Positions 44,200 to 52,180 of a stretch of 64,000 bases of DNA are shown here, piece by piece. The notes beneath the pieces are model-generated. The model did no database searches, was not told where the DNA came from, and saw only the letters and a program-made list of their open reading frames with translations. This DNA comes from a bacterium UBP14_UBA6098 (GTDB lineage: Bacteria > UBP14 > UBA6098): assembly GCA_002428525.1 (NCBI GenBank), contig DIWU01000024.1, forward strand, positions 62,001 to 126,000, written 5' to 3'. The stretch's first letter is position 1, and every line of letters begins with the position of its first letter. Both the position numbers and the translations under genes were made by a program.

Positions 44200-44247
44200 C
44201 CCTTTACCTTTTACCTTTTACCCTTTACCTTTTACCTTTTACCCTTT
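44200..44247 (+). repeat. Tandem heptamer repeat, unit TTTTACC with CTTTACC variants
   Basis: About six degenerate copies of a 7-base unit run in a row in the gap 44046-44598. No reading frame crosses it. Confidence 0.85.
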
Positions 44248-44291
44248 GCCACTACCCCATAACCCATAACCTGATTCCCATAACCCTCTCA

Positions 44292-44462
44292 ATGAAATTT
44301 TCTATAATAATACTAGGCACAACGAGGAAAGATTTATCGGGGGGCGAAGAGCCTGAAGTCCGGCTATAAGGTCAATCCGACGAGATCGTCAATAGTTATT
44401 TCTACGACTTCGACAATAACCCCGGGAGTAAGATCGATGACGAGGATAATAGCCCGACCTAA
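44292..44462 (+). pseudogene. Possible gene remnant with internal stop
   Basis: In one frame, an ATG at 44292 leads to 25 codons (MKFSIIILGTTRKDL...), a TAA at 44367-44369, then 30 more codons of acidic, coding-like sequence (DEIVNSYFYDFDNNPGSK) to a TAA at 44460-44462. The composition looks like decayed coding sequence, but the stretch is too short to identify. The rest of the gap 44046-44598 holds repeats and the ffh promoter, and no intact gene. Confidence 0.3.
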
Positions 44463-44492
44463 TGCGCCACCAATCGGGCGCAATATTTATAC

Positions 44493-44520
44493 TTGATTTC
44501 TAAAAAAATGCGAATATAAT
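44493..44520 (+). promoter_or_regulatory. Predicted sigma-70 promoter of the ffh operon
   Basis: TTGATT at 44493-44498 and a consensus TATAAT at 44515-44520 are 16 bp apart, 78 bases before ffh. The leader contains a CTTCGA/TCGAAG hairpin, and no clear Shine-Dalgarno sequence precedes the ATG. Confidence 0.7.
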
Positions 44521-44598
44521 AGCACGTCAAACGACTTCGAGGGTTCGAAGGGCGTTTTGTTGCTATTTATCGGCAGTTAAGAGTGTTCGTATATATAG

Positions 44599-45915
44599 AT
44601 GTTTGAACAACTTACAGAGAAAATCGAGCAGGTTTTCAAGGGGCTGACCTCCCGCGGACGCCTGACCGAGGAAAATATTCGCGACGCGCTGAAAGAGGTC
44701 AGAAGAGCGCTTCTTTCCGCCGATGTTAATTTTAAGGTCGTTAAATCGTTCATTAACAATGTTCAAGAGAAGGCTGTCGGCGAGGAGGTTTTCTCGTCGA
44801 TCACTCCGGGGCAGTTGGTGGTCAAGATCGTCCATAACGAGCTTGTCGAACTGCTTGGCGGGAAGGCCCGCGATATCGACCTTCCCTACAAGACGCCGAC
44901 CTCGGTTATGCTTGTCGGGCTTCAGGGCTCCGGCAAGACCACAACAGCGGGGAAGATCGCGCGTTTCTTCTCGAAGCGGGGCTTTCACCCCCTGCTCGTG
45001 GCCTGCGATATTCACAGGCCCGCGGCCGCAAGACAGCTCGAGATAGTCGGTCAAAACGCCGGCTTCCCGACGGTCATGTTTGAAAAAGGCGAAACCCCGC
45101 TCGAGGTCGCGAAAAGGGCCGCCCTGATCGCCCGGCAGACCGGCAAGAACCTCATGATCCTCGACACCGCGGGAAGGCTTCATATCGACGAGGCCATGAT
45201 GGACGAGGCCGAGGAACTTCGCCGCGGAATTCAGCCCGACCTCGTTCTGCTTGTTTTGGACGCGATGACCGGCCAAGAGGCGGTGACAGTCGGGGAGGCC
45301 TTCACGGAGAGACTTGCCGTTGACGGCTTCGTCCTGACGAAGCTCGACGGCGACGCTCGCGGCGGCTCGGCGCTGAGCCTCAGAGAGGTCACGGGCAAGC
45401 CGATACTCTTCGTCGGTACGGGCGAAAAGACCGACGCCTTCGAGCGGTTTCACCCGGATCGTATGGCCGGACGAATCCTCGGGATGGGCGATGTCGTTTC
45501 GTTTGTCGAGAAGGCGCAGGCCTCCTTCGACGAGGAGCAGGCGAAAAAGCTCGAGCGCAAACTTCGTAAGGACGATTTCAACCTCGAGGATTTCCGCTCG
45601 CAACTCGCCCAGCTCAAAAGCATGGGGCCTCTCGACGAGCTGTTGTCGATGATCCCCGGAGTGAAGAAAAATATGCTCTCCGGCCTGAAGATCGACGACA
45701 AGGCCACCGCGCGGATCGAGGCGATTATCAGCAGTATGACCCCCGCGGAACGCGCTAACCCGTCGATAATCGACGGTAGCCGCAGAAAGCGAATCGCCGC
45801 GGGTAGCGGGAATAATGTTCAGGAAGTAAATAGGCTTTTAAAGCAGTTTTTTGAGATGAAGAAGATGTTCAAGCGAATGAAGAAGGGCAAGATGCCCTCG
45901 TTCTCAGGGTTTTGA
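44599..45915 (+). CDS. ffh: Signal recognition particle protein Ffh
   Basis: Ffh binds signal sequences and SRP RNA and docks ribosomes at the membrane. The 438-aa protein has the N domain (1-85), GTPase motifs GLQGSGKTTT, DTAGRLH and TKLDGDARGG, and a methionine-rich M domain (about 325-438) with SMIPGVKK and GSRRKRIAAGSG. The ATG lacks an obvious ribosome site. It heads the set rpsP-trmD-rplS-rnhB. Confidence 0.97.
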   Translation: MFEQLTEKIEQVFKGLTSRGRLTEENIRDALKEVRRALLSADVNFKVVKSFINNVQEKAVGEEVFSSITPGQLVVKIVHNELVELLGGKARDIDLPYKTPTSVMLVGLQGSGKTTTAGKIARFFSKRGFHPLLVACDIHRPAAARQLEIVGQNAGFPTVMFEKGETPLEVAKRAALIARQTGKNLMILDTAGRLHIDEAMMDEAEELRRGIQPDLVLLVLDAMTGQEAVTVGEAFTERLAVDGFVLTKLDGDARGGSALSLREVTGKPILFVGTGEKTDAFERFHPDRMAGRILGMGDVVSFVEKAQASFDEEQAKKLERKLRKDDFNLEDFRSQLAQLKSMGPLDELLSMIPGVKKNMLSGLKIDDKATARIEAIISSMTPAERANPSIIDGSRRKRIAAGSGNNVQEVNRLLKQFFEMKKMFKRMKKGKMPSFSGF

Positions 45916-45955
45916 TTAATAGTTGTTTAATACAAATTAATTCGGAGGTGTAGTT

Positions 45956-46387
45956 TTGGCGGTCCATATCAGACTAAAGAGGGGCGGACAGATCCGTCAA
46001 CCCCATTACAGGATCGTTGTCAGCGACTCGCGCGTTGCGCGCGACGGCAAGTTCATCGAGGTCATCGGTTTTTACAACCCGATCGCCAAGGTCGAAGAGG
46101 TCGAGTTAAATAAAGATCGCTTCACCTATTGGCTTTCGGTGGGCGCTCAGCCTACTGACACTATTAAGAGCCTTCTTACGAAAAAGGGCATGTGGGCCGG
46201 TCTTTGCGCCTCAGCGCAGGCTATGGCCAAGTCCGGCACGCCGGCAGTTCAGGCCGCCCCTAAGGTGAAAGCGGCTGTGGCGCCGGTGGAGATTCCCGTT
46301 CCGGCCGAGCCCGAGATCGAGGTCGAGGAACCCTTGACCGAGGAAGAGCAGGAAGAGCAGGAAGAACAAAAAGATCAAGAGAGCTAA
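45956..46387 (+). CDS. rpsP: 30S ribosomal protein S16 with acidic C-terminal extension
   Basis: Residues 1-80 are a normal S16 core (MAVHIRLKRGG, RDGKFIEVIGFYNP). The 143-aa length exceeds the usual 80-90. The extra part is Ala/Pro-rich, then a run of Glu and Gln to the end (EEEQEEQEEQKDQ). The start is TTG with GGAGGTG upstream. It follows ffh and precedes trmD directly; the khpA and rimM genes often found between are missing here. Confidence 0.96.
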   Translation: MAVHIRLKRGGQIRQPHYRIVVSDSRVARDGKFIEVIGFYNPIAKVEEVELNKDRFTYWLSVGAQPTDTIKSLLTKKGMWAGLCASAQAMAKSGTPAVQAAPKVKAAVAPVEIPVPAEPEIEVEEPLTEEEQEEQEEQKDQES

Positions 46388-46421
46388 GCGCGTATTCGCT
46401 CTCGAATCGTCAGGTTAACGA

Positions 46422-47168
46422 TTGCAAATCGCTATTGTTTCGCTTTTTTCCGGCTTGTTCGAGGCCTACTCCAAGGAGAGTCTCTTCGAGAAGGCCGTTG
46501 AAAAGGGCATTGTTTCTTTGAATATCGTCGATATTCGCGATTTCGCGAAGGACAGGCATAGAACCGCGGACGATGTCCAATTCGGCGGCGGCGCCGGTAT
46601 GGTAATGATGCCCGGGCCGGTTGTCGAGGCGGTAGAGTCCTTGGGCGTCGGCTGGGAGGATTCCAAGAGGATCATTGTCAGCCCCCGGGGGCGAATCTTT
46701 AAGCAGGAAATCGCCGAGGAACTTAGCAGTCTTTCGAATATCACGATTATCTGCGGCAGATACAAGGGCCTCGACGCCCGCGTCGGAGAGGTTCTCGGCG
46801 CCGAGGAACTGTCCGTCGGAGATTATGTTCTCGGCTCGGGCGAGGTCGCCGCGCTTGCGATTGTCGATGCGGTGGTCAGGCTTCTTCCGGGGTTTTTGGG
46901 GGACATGGATTCTGCGGACTCCGACTCGCACAGTATCCCCGGGAGGCTTTTGTCAGCGCCGGAATACACCAGACCGCGCGAGTTCAGAGGCCTGCGAGTC
47001 CCCGAGATATTGCTCTCGGGAAACCATGCGGCGATTGAGGGGTGGCGAAGGCGCCGCTCGTTGGAGTTGACCTTCGAGAGGAATCCCTCGATTTTGGAAG
47101 ACGCCGAACTGACCCGCGAAGAAAGGGCCTTCATCGAGGCGTTGAGGTTTTCACGCTTTGAAAAATGA
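46422..47168 (+). CDS. trmD: tRNA (guanine-37-N1)-methyltransferase
   Basis: TrmD makes m1G37 in tRNA and prevents frameshifting. The 248-aa SPOUT protein has FGGGAGMVMMPGPV, the knot segment ICGRYKGLDARV, and SVGDYVLGSGE, where the family usually has LSGGE. The start is a TTG. It sits between rpsP and rplS, the standard neighbourhood. Confidence 0.95.
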   Translation: MQIAIVSLFSGLFEAYSKESLFEKAVEKGIVSLNIVDIRDFAKDRHRTADDVQFGGGAGMVMMPGPVVEAVESLGVGWEDSKRIIVSPRGRIFKQEIAEELSSLSNITIICGRYKGLDARVGEVLGAEELSVGDYVLGSGEVAALAIVDAVVRLLPGFLGDMDSADSDSHSIPGRLLSAPEYTRPREFRGLRVPEILLSGNHAAIEGWRRRRSLELTFERNPSILEDAELTREERAFIEALRFSRFEK

Positions 47169-47202
47169 TTCGATTTTGAAACAATTTAATCAGGAGCAAG
47201 AT

Positions 47203-47562
47203 ATGACAGACGCTATTATCAGAAATGTCGAGGCCTCTCATCTCAAAGAGATACCTGTCTTCGGTTCGGGCGACACGGTAAAGGTTCATGTTCGAATCAA
47301 AGAGGGTGAAAAGGAGAGGATTCAGGTTTACCAAGGTGTGGTAATCAGCCGCAAAGGCGGCGGCACGAGCGAGAGCTTCACCGTTCGTAAGATCTCCGGC
47401 GGAATCGGCGTCGAAAGGGTATTCCCCCTGCATTCACCGAATGTCGCCAAGATCGAGATAGTCAAATTCGGCCGCGTTCGTCGCGCAAAGCTGTATTATC
47501 TCAGAAAGAAGATCGGGAAGGCCGCGAGAATCAGGGAAAGGCGCGTCATCGTCAAGAAATGA
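47203..47562 (+). CDS. rplS: 50S ribosomal protein L19
   Basis: The 119-aa protein has the L19 features DTVKVHVRIKEGEKERIQVYQ, FTVRKISGGIGVERVFPLHS and a basic end (RRAKLYYLRKKIGKAARI). The ATG at 47203 is chosen for AGGAG 7 bases upstream; an earlier in-frame start at 47158 overlaps trmD. Its end overlaps rnhB by 4 bases. Confidence 0.97.
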   Translation: MTDAIIRNVEASHLKEIPVFGSGDTVKVHVRIKEGEKERIQVYQGVVISRKGGGTSESFTVRKISGGIGVERVFPLHSPNVAKIEIVKFGRVRRAKLYYLRKKIGKAARIRERRVIVKK

Positions 47563-48215
47563 GCGGATGCCACGCTCGAACCACGCGGAATCTTTCCAGC
47601 CTTGAAAGGCGCTTGCTCGGTGAAAAGGTTCAAACAATCGCCGGCCTCGATGAGGTCGGTATAGGTTGTTTGGCCGGACCGGTCGTCGCCGCCGCTGTGG
47701 TTTGGGATTACAGTCTTAATCCCTCGGGAATCACGGACTCGAAGCTCCTGTCTAAACAAAAAAGGCAGGAGCTTTTTTGTTATATTACCGCGAAGGCACG
47801 ATCGATCTCCGTCGGTTGGGCCTCGCCGGCCGAGATCGACGCGATCAATATCTTGGCGGCCTCGCATCTCGCGATGCGGCGCGCACTCCATTCAGCGGAG
47901 CTTGCGCCGGATATCGTAATAATCGACGGGAATAAGGCCCTCTCGGGAATCACGACGAGACAAATCTCTGTCGTCGGAGGGGACAAGACGATTTTGTGCG
48001 TCTCGGCCGCAAGTATCGTGGCTAAGGTGATTCGCGACGAGCTGATGATGTTCTTCGATCGGATCTACCCCGAATACGGCTTCCGCTCGAACGCGGGATA
48101 CCCGACGAAGGAGCACAAGATCGCTATCGCGCAACATGGAGTTTCTGTTATTCATCGGAAAAAATACACGGGAGTTAAAGAGTTTTTAAACCGCGACCCA
48201 TTGCCCATCCTATGA
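47559..48215 (+). CDS. rnhB: Ribonuclease HII
   Basis: RNase HII cuts RNA in RNA-DNA hybrids and removes single ribonucleotides from DNA. The 218-aa sequence has GLDEVGIGCLAGPVVAAAVV, DSKLLS, IIDGN and ASIVAKVIRDELM, giving the four acidic active-site residues. The usual GRG that recognises the ribonucleotide is GIG here, with Ile replacing Arg. It overlaps rplS and the next gene by 4 bases each (ATGA). Confidence 0.94.
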   Translation: MSGCHARTTRNLSSLERRLLGEKVQTIAGLDEVGIGCLAGPVVAAAVVWDYSLNPSGITDSKLLSKQKRQELFCYITAKARSISVGWASPAEIDAINILAASHLAMRRALHSAELAPDIVIIDGNKALSGITTRQISVVGGDKTILCVSAASIVAKVIRDELMMFFDRIYPEYGFRSNAGYPTKEHKIAIAQHGVSVIHRKKYTGVKEFLNRDPLPIL

Positions 48216-49585
48216 AAACGCTTTCGAGATATGTCCTTCGAGAACATCTGATGCCGCTAATCGGCGGCCTCGGCATCATTATGTTCGTCCTTGTGATGGA
48301 CTTTGTTCTCGATATGCTGAATCTCATTATCACAAAGGGCGTCCAGCCGGATATCGTGCTGAAGCTGTTTGGCCTCAACCTCGCGTGGATGTTGGCTTTA
48401 GCGGTTCCCATGGCCTGTCTTATTGCCGGCCTTATGGCCTTCGGTCGTCTCTCCGAGGATGGCGAAATCAACGCCGCGGTCGGCTCGGGGATACCCTTCG
48501 TCCGGCTGATGGTTGCGCCGCTTTTCGCCTCTCTTTTATTATCCTTGGGCATGGTCTATTTCTCCGATCAAATCTTGCCGGATTTAAATTACGAATCGAA
48601 GATGCTTCTCGGCGATATCAAGCGCAAAAAGCCAACCCTTGCGATAAAAGAGCGGGTTTTTATCGACGATTTTCCGGGGATCGGCATGTTCATCGAGGAG
48701 GTTGACGAGCGCTCGAATGAACTTTTCGGGATCACAATCTATGACCAGCAAAACAGGCTATACCCGCGCGTGATCACCGCGAAGAGCGGGAATATGGCCT
48801 TCGATGTCTCCTCGGATGCGCTGAACCTCGAGCTTTTCGACGGGAGTATCCACGAGACCGACGAGGCCGACCCGGCGAAATTCACGCGAGTTAGCTTCGA
48901 GAGGCAAACATTGCGCTTCGGCGATCTCGGCCTAACGCTCGAGCGACGGGAAACCGGACATCGCGGCGACCGCGAGATGAAAATCGCCGATATGAAACTC
49001 GTCATCGAGGACAAAAAAGCCGCGATAATTCAAGCCGAGCAGATGATTCGGAATATCGCGGATAGGTCGTTTCAGCGCGCCTTCAGGCCGCAGGAGTTTC
49101 CAACGGAGGATTCGCTCGAAGCGCTTCAGTCCTTGCGGCAACTCGCAAAATCGACCGCGCAGTCCATCTCGAGCCAGCTCAACGCAATCGGCGCGCACGA
49201 ACGTTATATTCGAAAATACAGTGTCGAGATACACAAAAAATGGTCTCTGCCGATGGCGTGTTTCTTTTTCCTGCTTGTCGGCGCTCCGGTTGGGGTTTGG
49301 GCGAAAAAGGGCGGCCTCGGTGTCGCTATAGGATTCGGGATTTTCTTTTTTATGGTCTATTGGGCACTACTCATCGGCGGCGAAGAGCTTGGCGACCGCG
49401 GCTTCGTCGCGCCGTGGCTGGCGATGTGGGCCTCGAATATCGCCCTCGGCGCGATCGGGTCGATTATACTTTACAGAACCGTATGGTCGAGCCACTTCCG
49501 CGGATTCGGTTTCCTCGTGCGGTTTTTAGCTTGGATTAGAAGAATTTTCAGCAAGGAACGGAATGCCCGACAGAATCGAGCATAA
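48212..49585 (+). CDS. LptF/LptG-type permease (YjgP/YjgQ family)
   Basis: The 457-aa protein has three membrane helices at each end (about 12-32, 55-75, 100-120 and about 345-365, 372-395, 405-425) with a periplasmic beta region between, the layout of LptF/LptG. These are the membrane subunits of the LPS transporter that feeds lipopolysaccharide to the outer membrane. It starts MKTLSRYVLREHL, usual for the family. Which of LptF or LptG it is cannot be decided, and its partner is not adjacent. It overlaps the following methyltransferase by 23 bases. Confidence 0.9.
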   Translation: MKTLSRYVLREHLMPLIGGLGIIMFVLVMDFVLDMLNLIITKGVQPDIVLKLFGLNLAWMLALAVPMACLIAGLMAFGRLSEDGEINAAVGSGIPFVRLMVAPLFASLLLSLGMVYFSDQILPDLNYESKMLLGDIKRKKPTLAIKERVFIDDFPGIGMFIEEVDERSNELFGITIYDQQNRLYPRVITAKSGNMAFDVSSDALNLELFDGSIHETDEADPAKFTRVSFERQTLRFGDLGLTLERRETGHRGDREMKIADMKLVIEDKKAAIIQAEQMIRNIADRSFQRAFRPQEFPTEDSLEALQSLRQLAKSTAQSISSQLNAIGAHERYIRKYSVEIHKKWSLPMACFFFLLVGAPVGVWAKKGGLGVAIGFGIFFFMVYWALLIGGEELGDRGFVAPWLAMWASNIALGAIGSIILYRTVWSSHFRGFGFLVRFLAWIRRIFSKERNARQNRA

Positions 49586-50360
49586 TAGGGGGATCGCGAG
49601 ACACTTCGACGAGCACTCGGAGTTCTGGGATATAGTCTATTCGCGGGATTACCTCGCGCTGAATCCGCAGTTTCGGTCGCTTTTTCATCGCGAACAGCAT
49701 TTTTTCGAGCTTCTCGCCGATGCAAAAAGGGGAAAAGTCCTCGACTTGGGATGCGGCGGCGCGCATTTTCTGATCCGGCTCGCACAATCTGGATTTGAGG
49801 AAGCGGTAGGGATGGATATCTCGAGCGAGCTGATCGATCGGGCGAGATCCGCGGTCGAGTCGGCCGGCTTGAAAGGCAAGATCGAGCTTGTTTTAGGTGA
49901 TGTCGAGGAGCTGTCGAGATTTCAGGAGGGCTCCTTCGACGCGGTTGTCGCGCTCGGGCTTATCGAATACCTGCAAACCGACGAGCTACTTCTAAAACAG
50001 ATACACCGAATCCTGAGGCCCGGCGGAGTCTGCGTCATCCAAACACGAAACGCCAAATGCCTTCCCGTGACGATAAAATCGGCGATAAAGCGCTTGGTGT
50101 CCAAGCCGGAGGCTGTATGGTTCCGCCGACACGACCCGACTCGCTTTCGTAGGATAATCGAGGCCTGCGGATTCGAGGTAGTCGAGGAGCGTTTTTCGCA
50201 TTATTATCCGCTTTTTCCGCTCACCGAGCTTCCTATACTTAAAAGGCTTCTCGCCGACAGGATTCCGCTTTTGGCCGAAAAGGCCGAGAGAAGGCCGATC
50301 GGCGGAACCTCGAAGTTCCGGGCATCGATGTTCATCGTCAAGTTCAGAAAAACCGGCTGA
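49563..50360 (+). CDS. Class I SAM-dependent methyltransferase
   Basis: The 265-aa protein has motif I VLDLGCGGAHFL (about 59-70), the acidic end of strand 2 in GMDIS, GDVEEL, and a post-I segment FDAVVALGLIEYL, followed by HRILRPGG. This is a class-I methyltransferase of the UbiE/glycan type. The substrate is unknown. Position between an Lpt permease and a polysaccharide deacetylase suggests an envelope glycan, quinone or lipid acceptor. Confidence 0.88.
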   Translation: MPDRIEHNRGIARHFDEHSEFWDIVYSRDYLALNPQFRSLFHREQHFFELLADAKRGKVLDLGCGGAHFLIRLAQSGFEEAVGMDISSELIDRARSAVESAGLKGKIELVLGDVEELSRFQEGSFDAVVALGLIEYLQTDELLLKQIHRILRPGGVCVIQTRNAKCLPVTIKSAIKRLVSKPEAVWFRRHDPTRFRRIIEACGFEVVEERFSHYYPLFPLTELPILKRLLADRIPLLAEKAERRPIGGTSKFRASMFIVKFRKTG

Positions 50361-50361
50361 G

Positions 50362-51414
50362 ATGAAACTCGCCAAGCGGCTTCTTTTCGATTTTGCGGGC
50401 CTTTCGGCCGAACTGCGCGGTTCCGCGAAATACCCGAATAGCTATCTCGGGTTCAATTTTCACGCTGTTTCAAACGACTATCTTCCACATGTCGCGAATA
50501 TCTCGAGCTATCTTTCCGCTAATCAATTCGAGAACTGCATCGAAGCGATTTGCAGGGATTTCAAGCTCGTTTCCCGCGCGGAGATGGCCGCTTTCATCGC
50601 GGGTGAAGCGCCGTTGCCGCGGGGCAAGGCCTTTTTCACCTTCGACGACGGGCTTTCCGTATGCCTCGGGCCGGTCCTTTCTGTTATGGAAAAGCGGGAG
50701 ATTCCGGCTGTTTTCTTTATTCCGACGGACTTTTTAGACAACAAGAGCCTTTTTCAAAGGCATGCCGTTTCTTTGATTATCGGGAAAGCCCGTGAGGTTT
50801 ATCGAAGCGACCGAACTCAATTTGAGAATGCGCTGACGCGCCTCGGGTTTTCGCCTAAAGCTATAACTTTCAGCGAGTTCGCGAATCGGCTGTCTGGCTG
50901 TCGAAACTCGGTGGAGATCGAGGCCGCGCGCGAGGCCTTCGAGGTCGATACAGAAGCCTTTTTGTCGCGCGAAAGGCCCTATTTGTCAGCCGAACAGGCG
51001 AGGTCGTTATCGGATCACGGCTTCTTCGCGGGGGCGCACAGCCTCGACCATTCGGATCTGAGCGCTCTTCCCCGCGAGGGGGTTGAGAGGCAGATTATCA
51101 AATCCTGCGAGATCATCGCGGGGATTGTCGGCTCGAAACCGGTTCCCTTCGCATTCCCGCATTCCTCGCTTGGGCTGGACAGAGGCCATCTGGCCGCGAT
51201 CGCCCGCAAATGCAACTATGTCGGCCCTTTTTTCGACAGCCTCTCGCGGTTTAACCCCTCACCCTTCGGCGTTCCGCGCTTCGATATCGACCCCTTCGCC
51301 GAATTCGCCGAAAAAAAAGATTTCCCACAGCGGATAATTAGTTATTTTGATATAATTACATGGCGCAAAAGGAGGTTCTGCGATGACAACAGCCGGAAAA
51401 AACCTTCTGCTTAG
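50362..51414 (+). CDS. Polysaccharide deacetylase (NodB-like)
   Basis: The 350-aa protein has the NodB-homology motifs FFTFDDG (about 93-99) and HSLDHSDL, with the metal-binding His pair. It should remove acetyl groups from a GlcNAc-containing glycan. An insert separates the two motifs. No signal peptide is visible. It starts one base after the methyltransferase and overlaps cdsA by 32 bases, in an envelope-glycan cluster. Confidence 0.9.
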   Translation: MKLAKRLLFDFAGLSAELRGSAKYPNSYLGFNFHAVSNDYLPHVANISSYLSANQFENCIEAICRDFKLVSRAEMAAFIAGEAPLPRGKAFFTFDDGLSVCLGPVLSVMEKREIPAVFFIPTDFLDNKSLFQRHAVSLIIGKAREVYRSDRTQFENALTRLGFSPKAITFSEFANRLSGCRNSVEIEAAREAFEVDTEAFLSRERPYLSAEQARSLSDHGFFAGAHSLDHSDLSALPREGVERQIIKSCEIIAGIVGSKPVPFAFPHSSLGLDRGHLAAIARKCNYVGPFFDSLSRFNPSPFGVPRFDIDPFAEFAEKKDFPQRIISYFDIITWRKRRFCDDNSRKKPSA

Positions 51415-52180
51415 GGTTCTCGTAGCCGCGGTCTTCGGGCCGGCGGTGATCTTCGCGCTTTACTCCGGCGGAGTTTATCTGCTCATCTTTCAGATGGCGG
51501 CCGTTTTCGGGCTTTCCGCGGAGTTCACCCTGCTTCCGTCGGTTCGTTTCAGACCGCTACGGAGCGGCTTCTTCATCGCGAGTTGCTTGGCGGTTCCCCT
51601 CCTTCATTGGCTCGAATGGCAGTCGTTTGTTCCGGCATTTGTCCTGCTTTTTTCCGCGGCATGGTTCTTGCTCGAACTCGCTGAAAGAGGCGTCGATCGA
51701 ACCATCGAGACCTCGGCCTACGGTGTTTTCGGCCTTGTTCTTTTCGCATGGGCGCCGTCACTGGTGTGGGAACTTCATGCGGTCGATCCCTTGCTCGCTG
51801 TTCTTCCAATGGCGCTGGTTTGGACCTCGGACACAACGGCCTATTTCGCCGGGAGCTGGATAGGCGGCCCGAAGATGTCGCCGACTATCTCGCCTAACAA
51901 GACTTGGGCCGGGTTCGCCGGAGGAATGATCGGCGCATTCATCGCCGGTTTGGGCTTTAGGCTCGCGTGGCCGTCGGTTTTTGGATTGGATATTCTGTTT
52001 TTTGCGCCGATAGCCGGGTTGGTCGCGATCGGGGGCGACCTCTTTGAAAGTAAAGTCAAGAGGGAGATGAACATCAAGGATTCGAGCCGCGCGATTCCCG
52101 GCCACGGCGGTTGGTGGGATCGCTTCGACAGCTGGCTTTTCGTCCAATTAGCCTCTTGGGTATTTTATATCTTATTGTAA
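51383..52180 (+). CDS. cdsA: Phosphatidate cytidylyltransferase
   Basis: CdsA makes CDP-diacylglycerol, the precursor used by pssA and pgsA in this window. The 265-aa protein has about seven membrane helices, DTTAYFAG, SPNKTWAG and the signature KVKREMNIKDSSR...PGHGGWWDRFD. It overlaps the deacetylase by 32 bases and shares TAATG with the next gene. Confidence 0.95.
   Translation: MTTAGKNLLLRVLVAAVFGPAVIFALYSGGVYLLIFQMAAVFGLSAEFTLLPSVRFRPLRSGFFIASCLAVPLLHWLEWQSFVPAFVLLFSAAWFLLELAERGVDRTIETSAYGVFGLVLFAWAPSLVWELHAVDPLLAVLPMALVWTSDTTAYFAGSWIGGPKMSPTISPNKTWAGFAGGMIGAFIAGLGFRLAWPSVFGLDILFFAPIAGLVAIGGDLFESKVKREMNIKDSSRAIPGHGGWWDRFDSWLFVQLASWVFYILL

Noticed and set aside
44200..44247. Tandem heptamer as a CRISPR array
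   Set aside because: The units are 7 bases with no spacers of uniform length and no cas gene is nearby.
44300..44400. Possible SRP RNA next to ffh
   Set aside because: The conserved GGTCAGG...GGAAGCAGCC tetraloop region of 4.5S RNA is not present.
46422..47168. GSGE in place of the usual SGGE in TrmD as a defect
   Set aside because: All other TrmD motifs and the length are normal, and the change keeps small residues.
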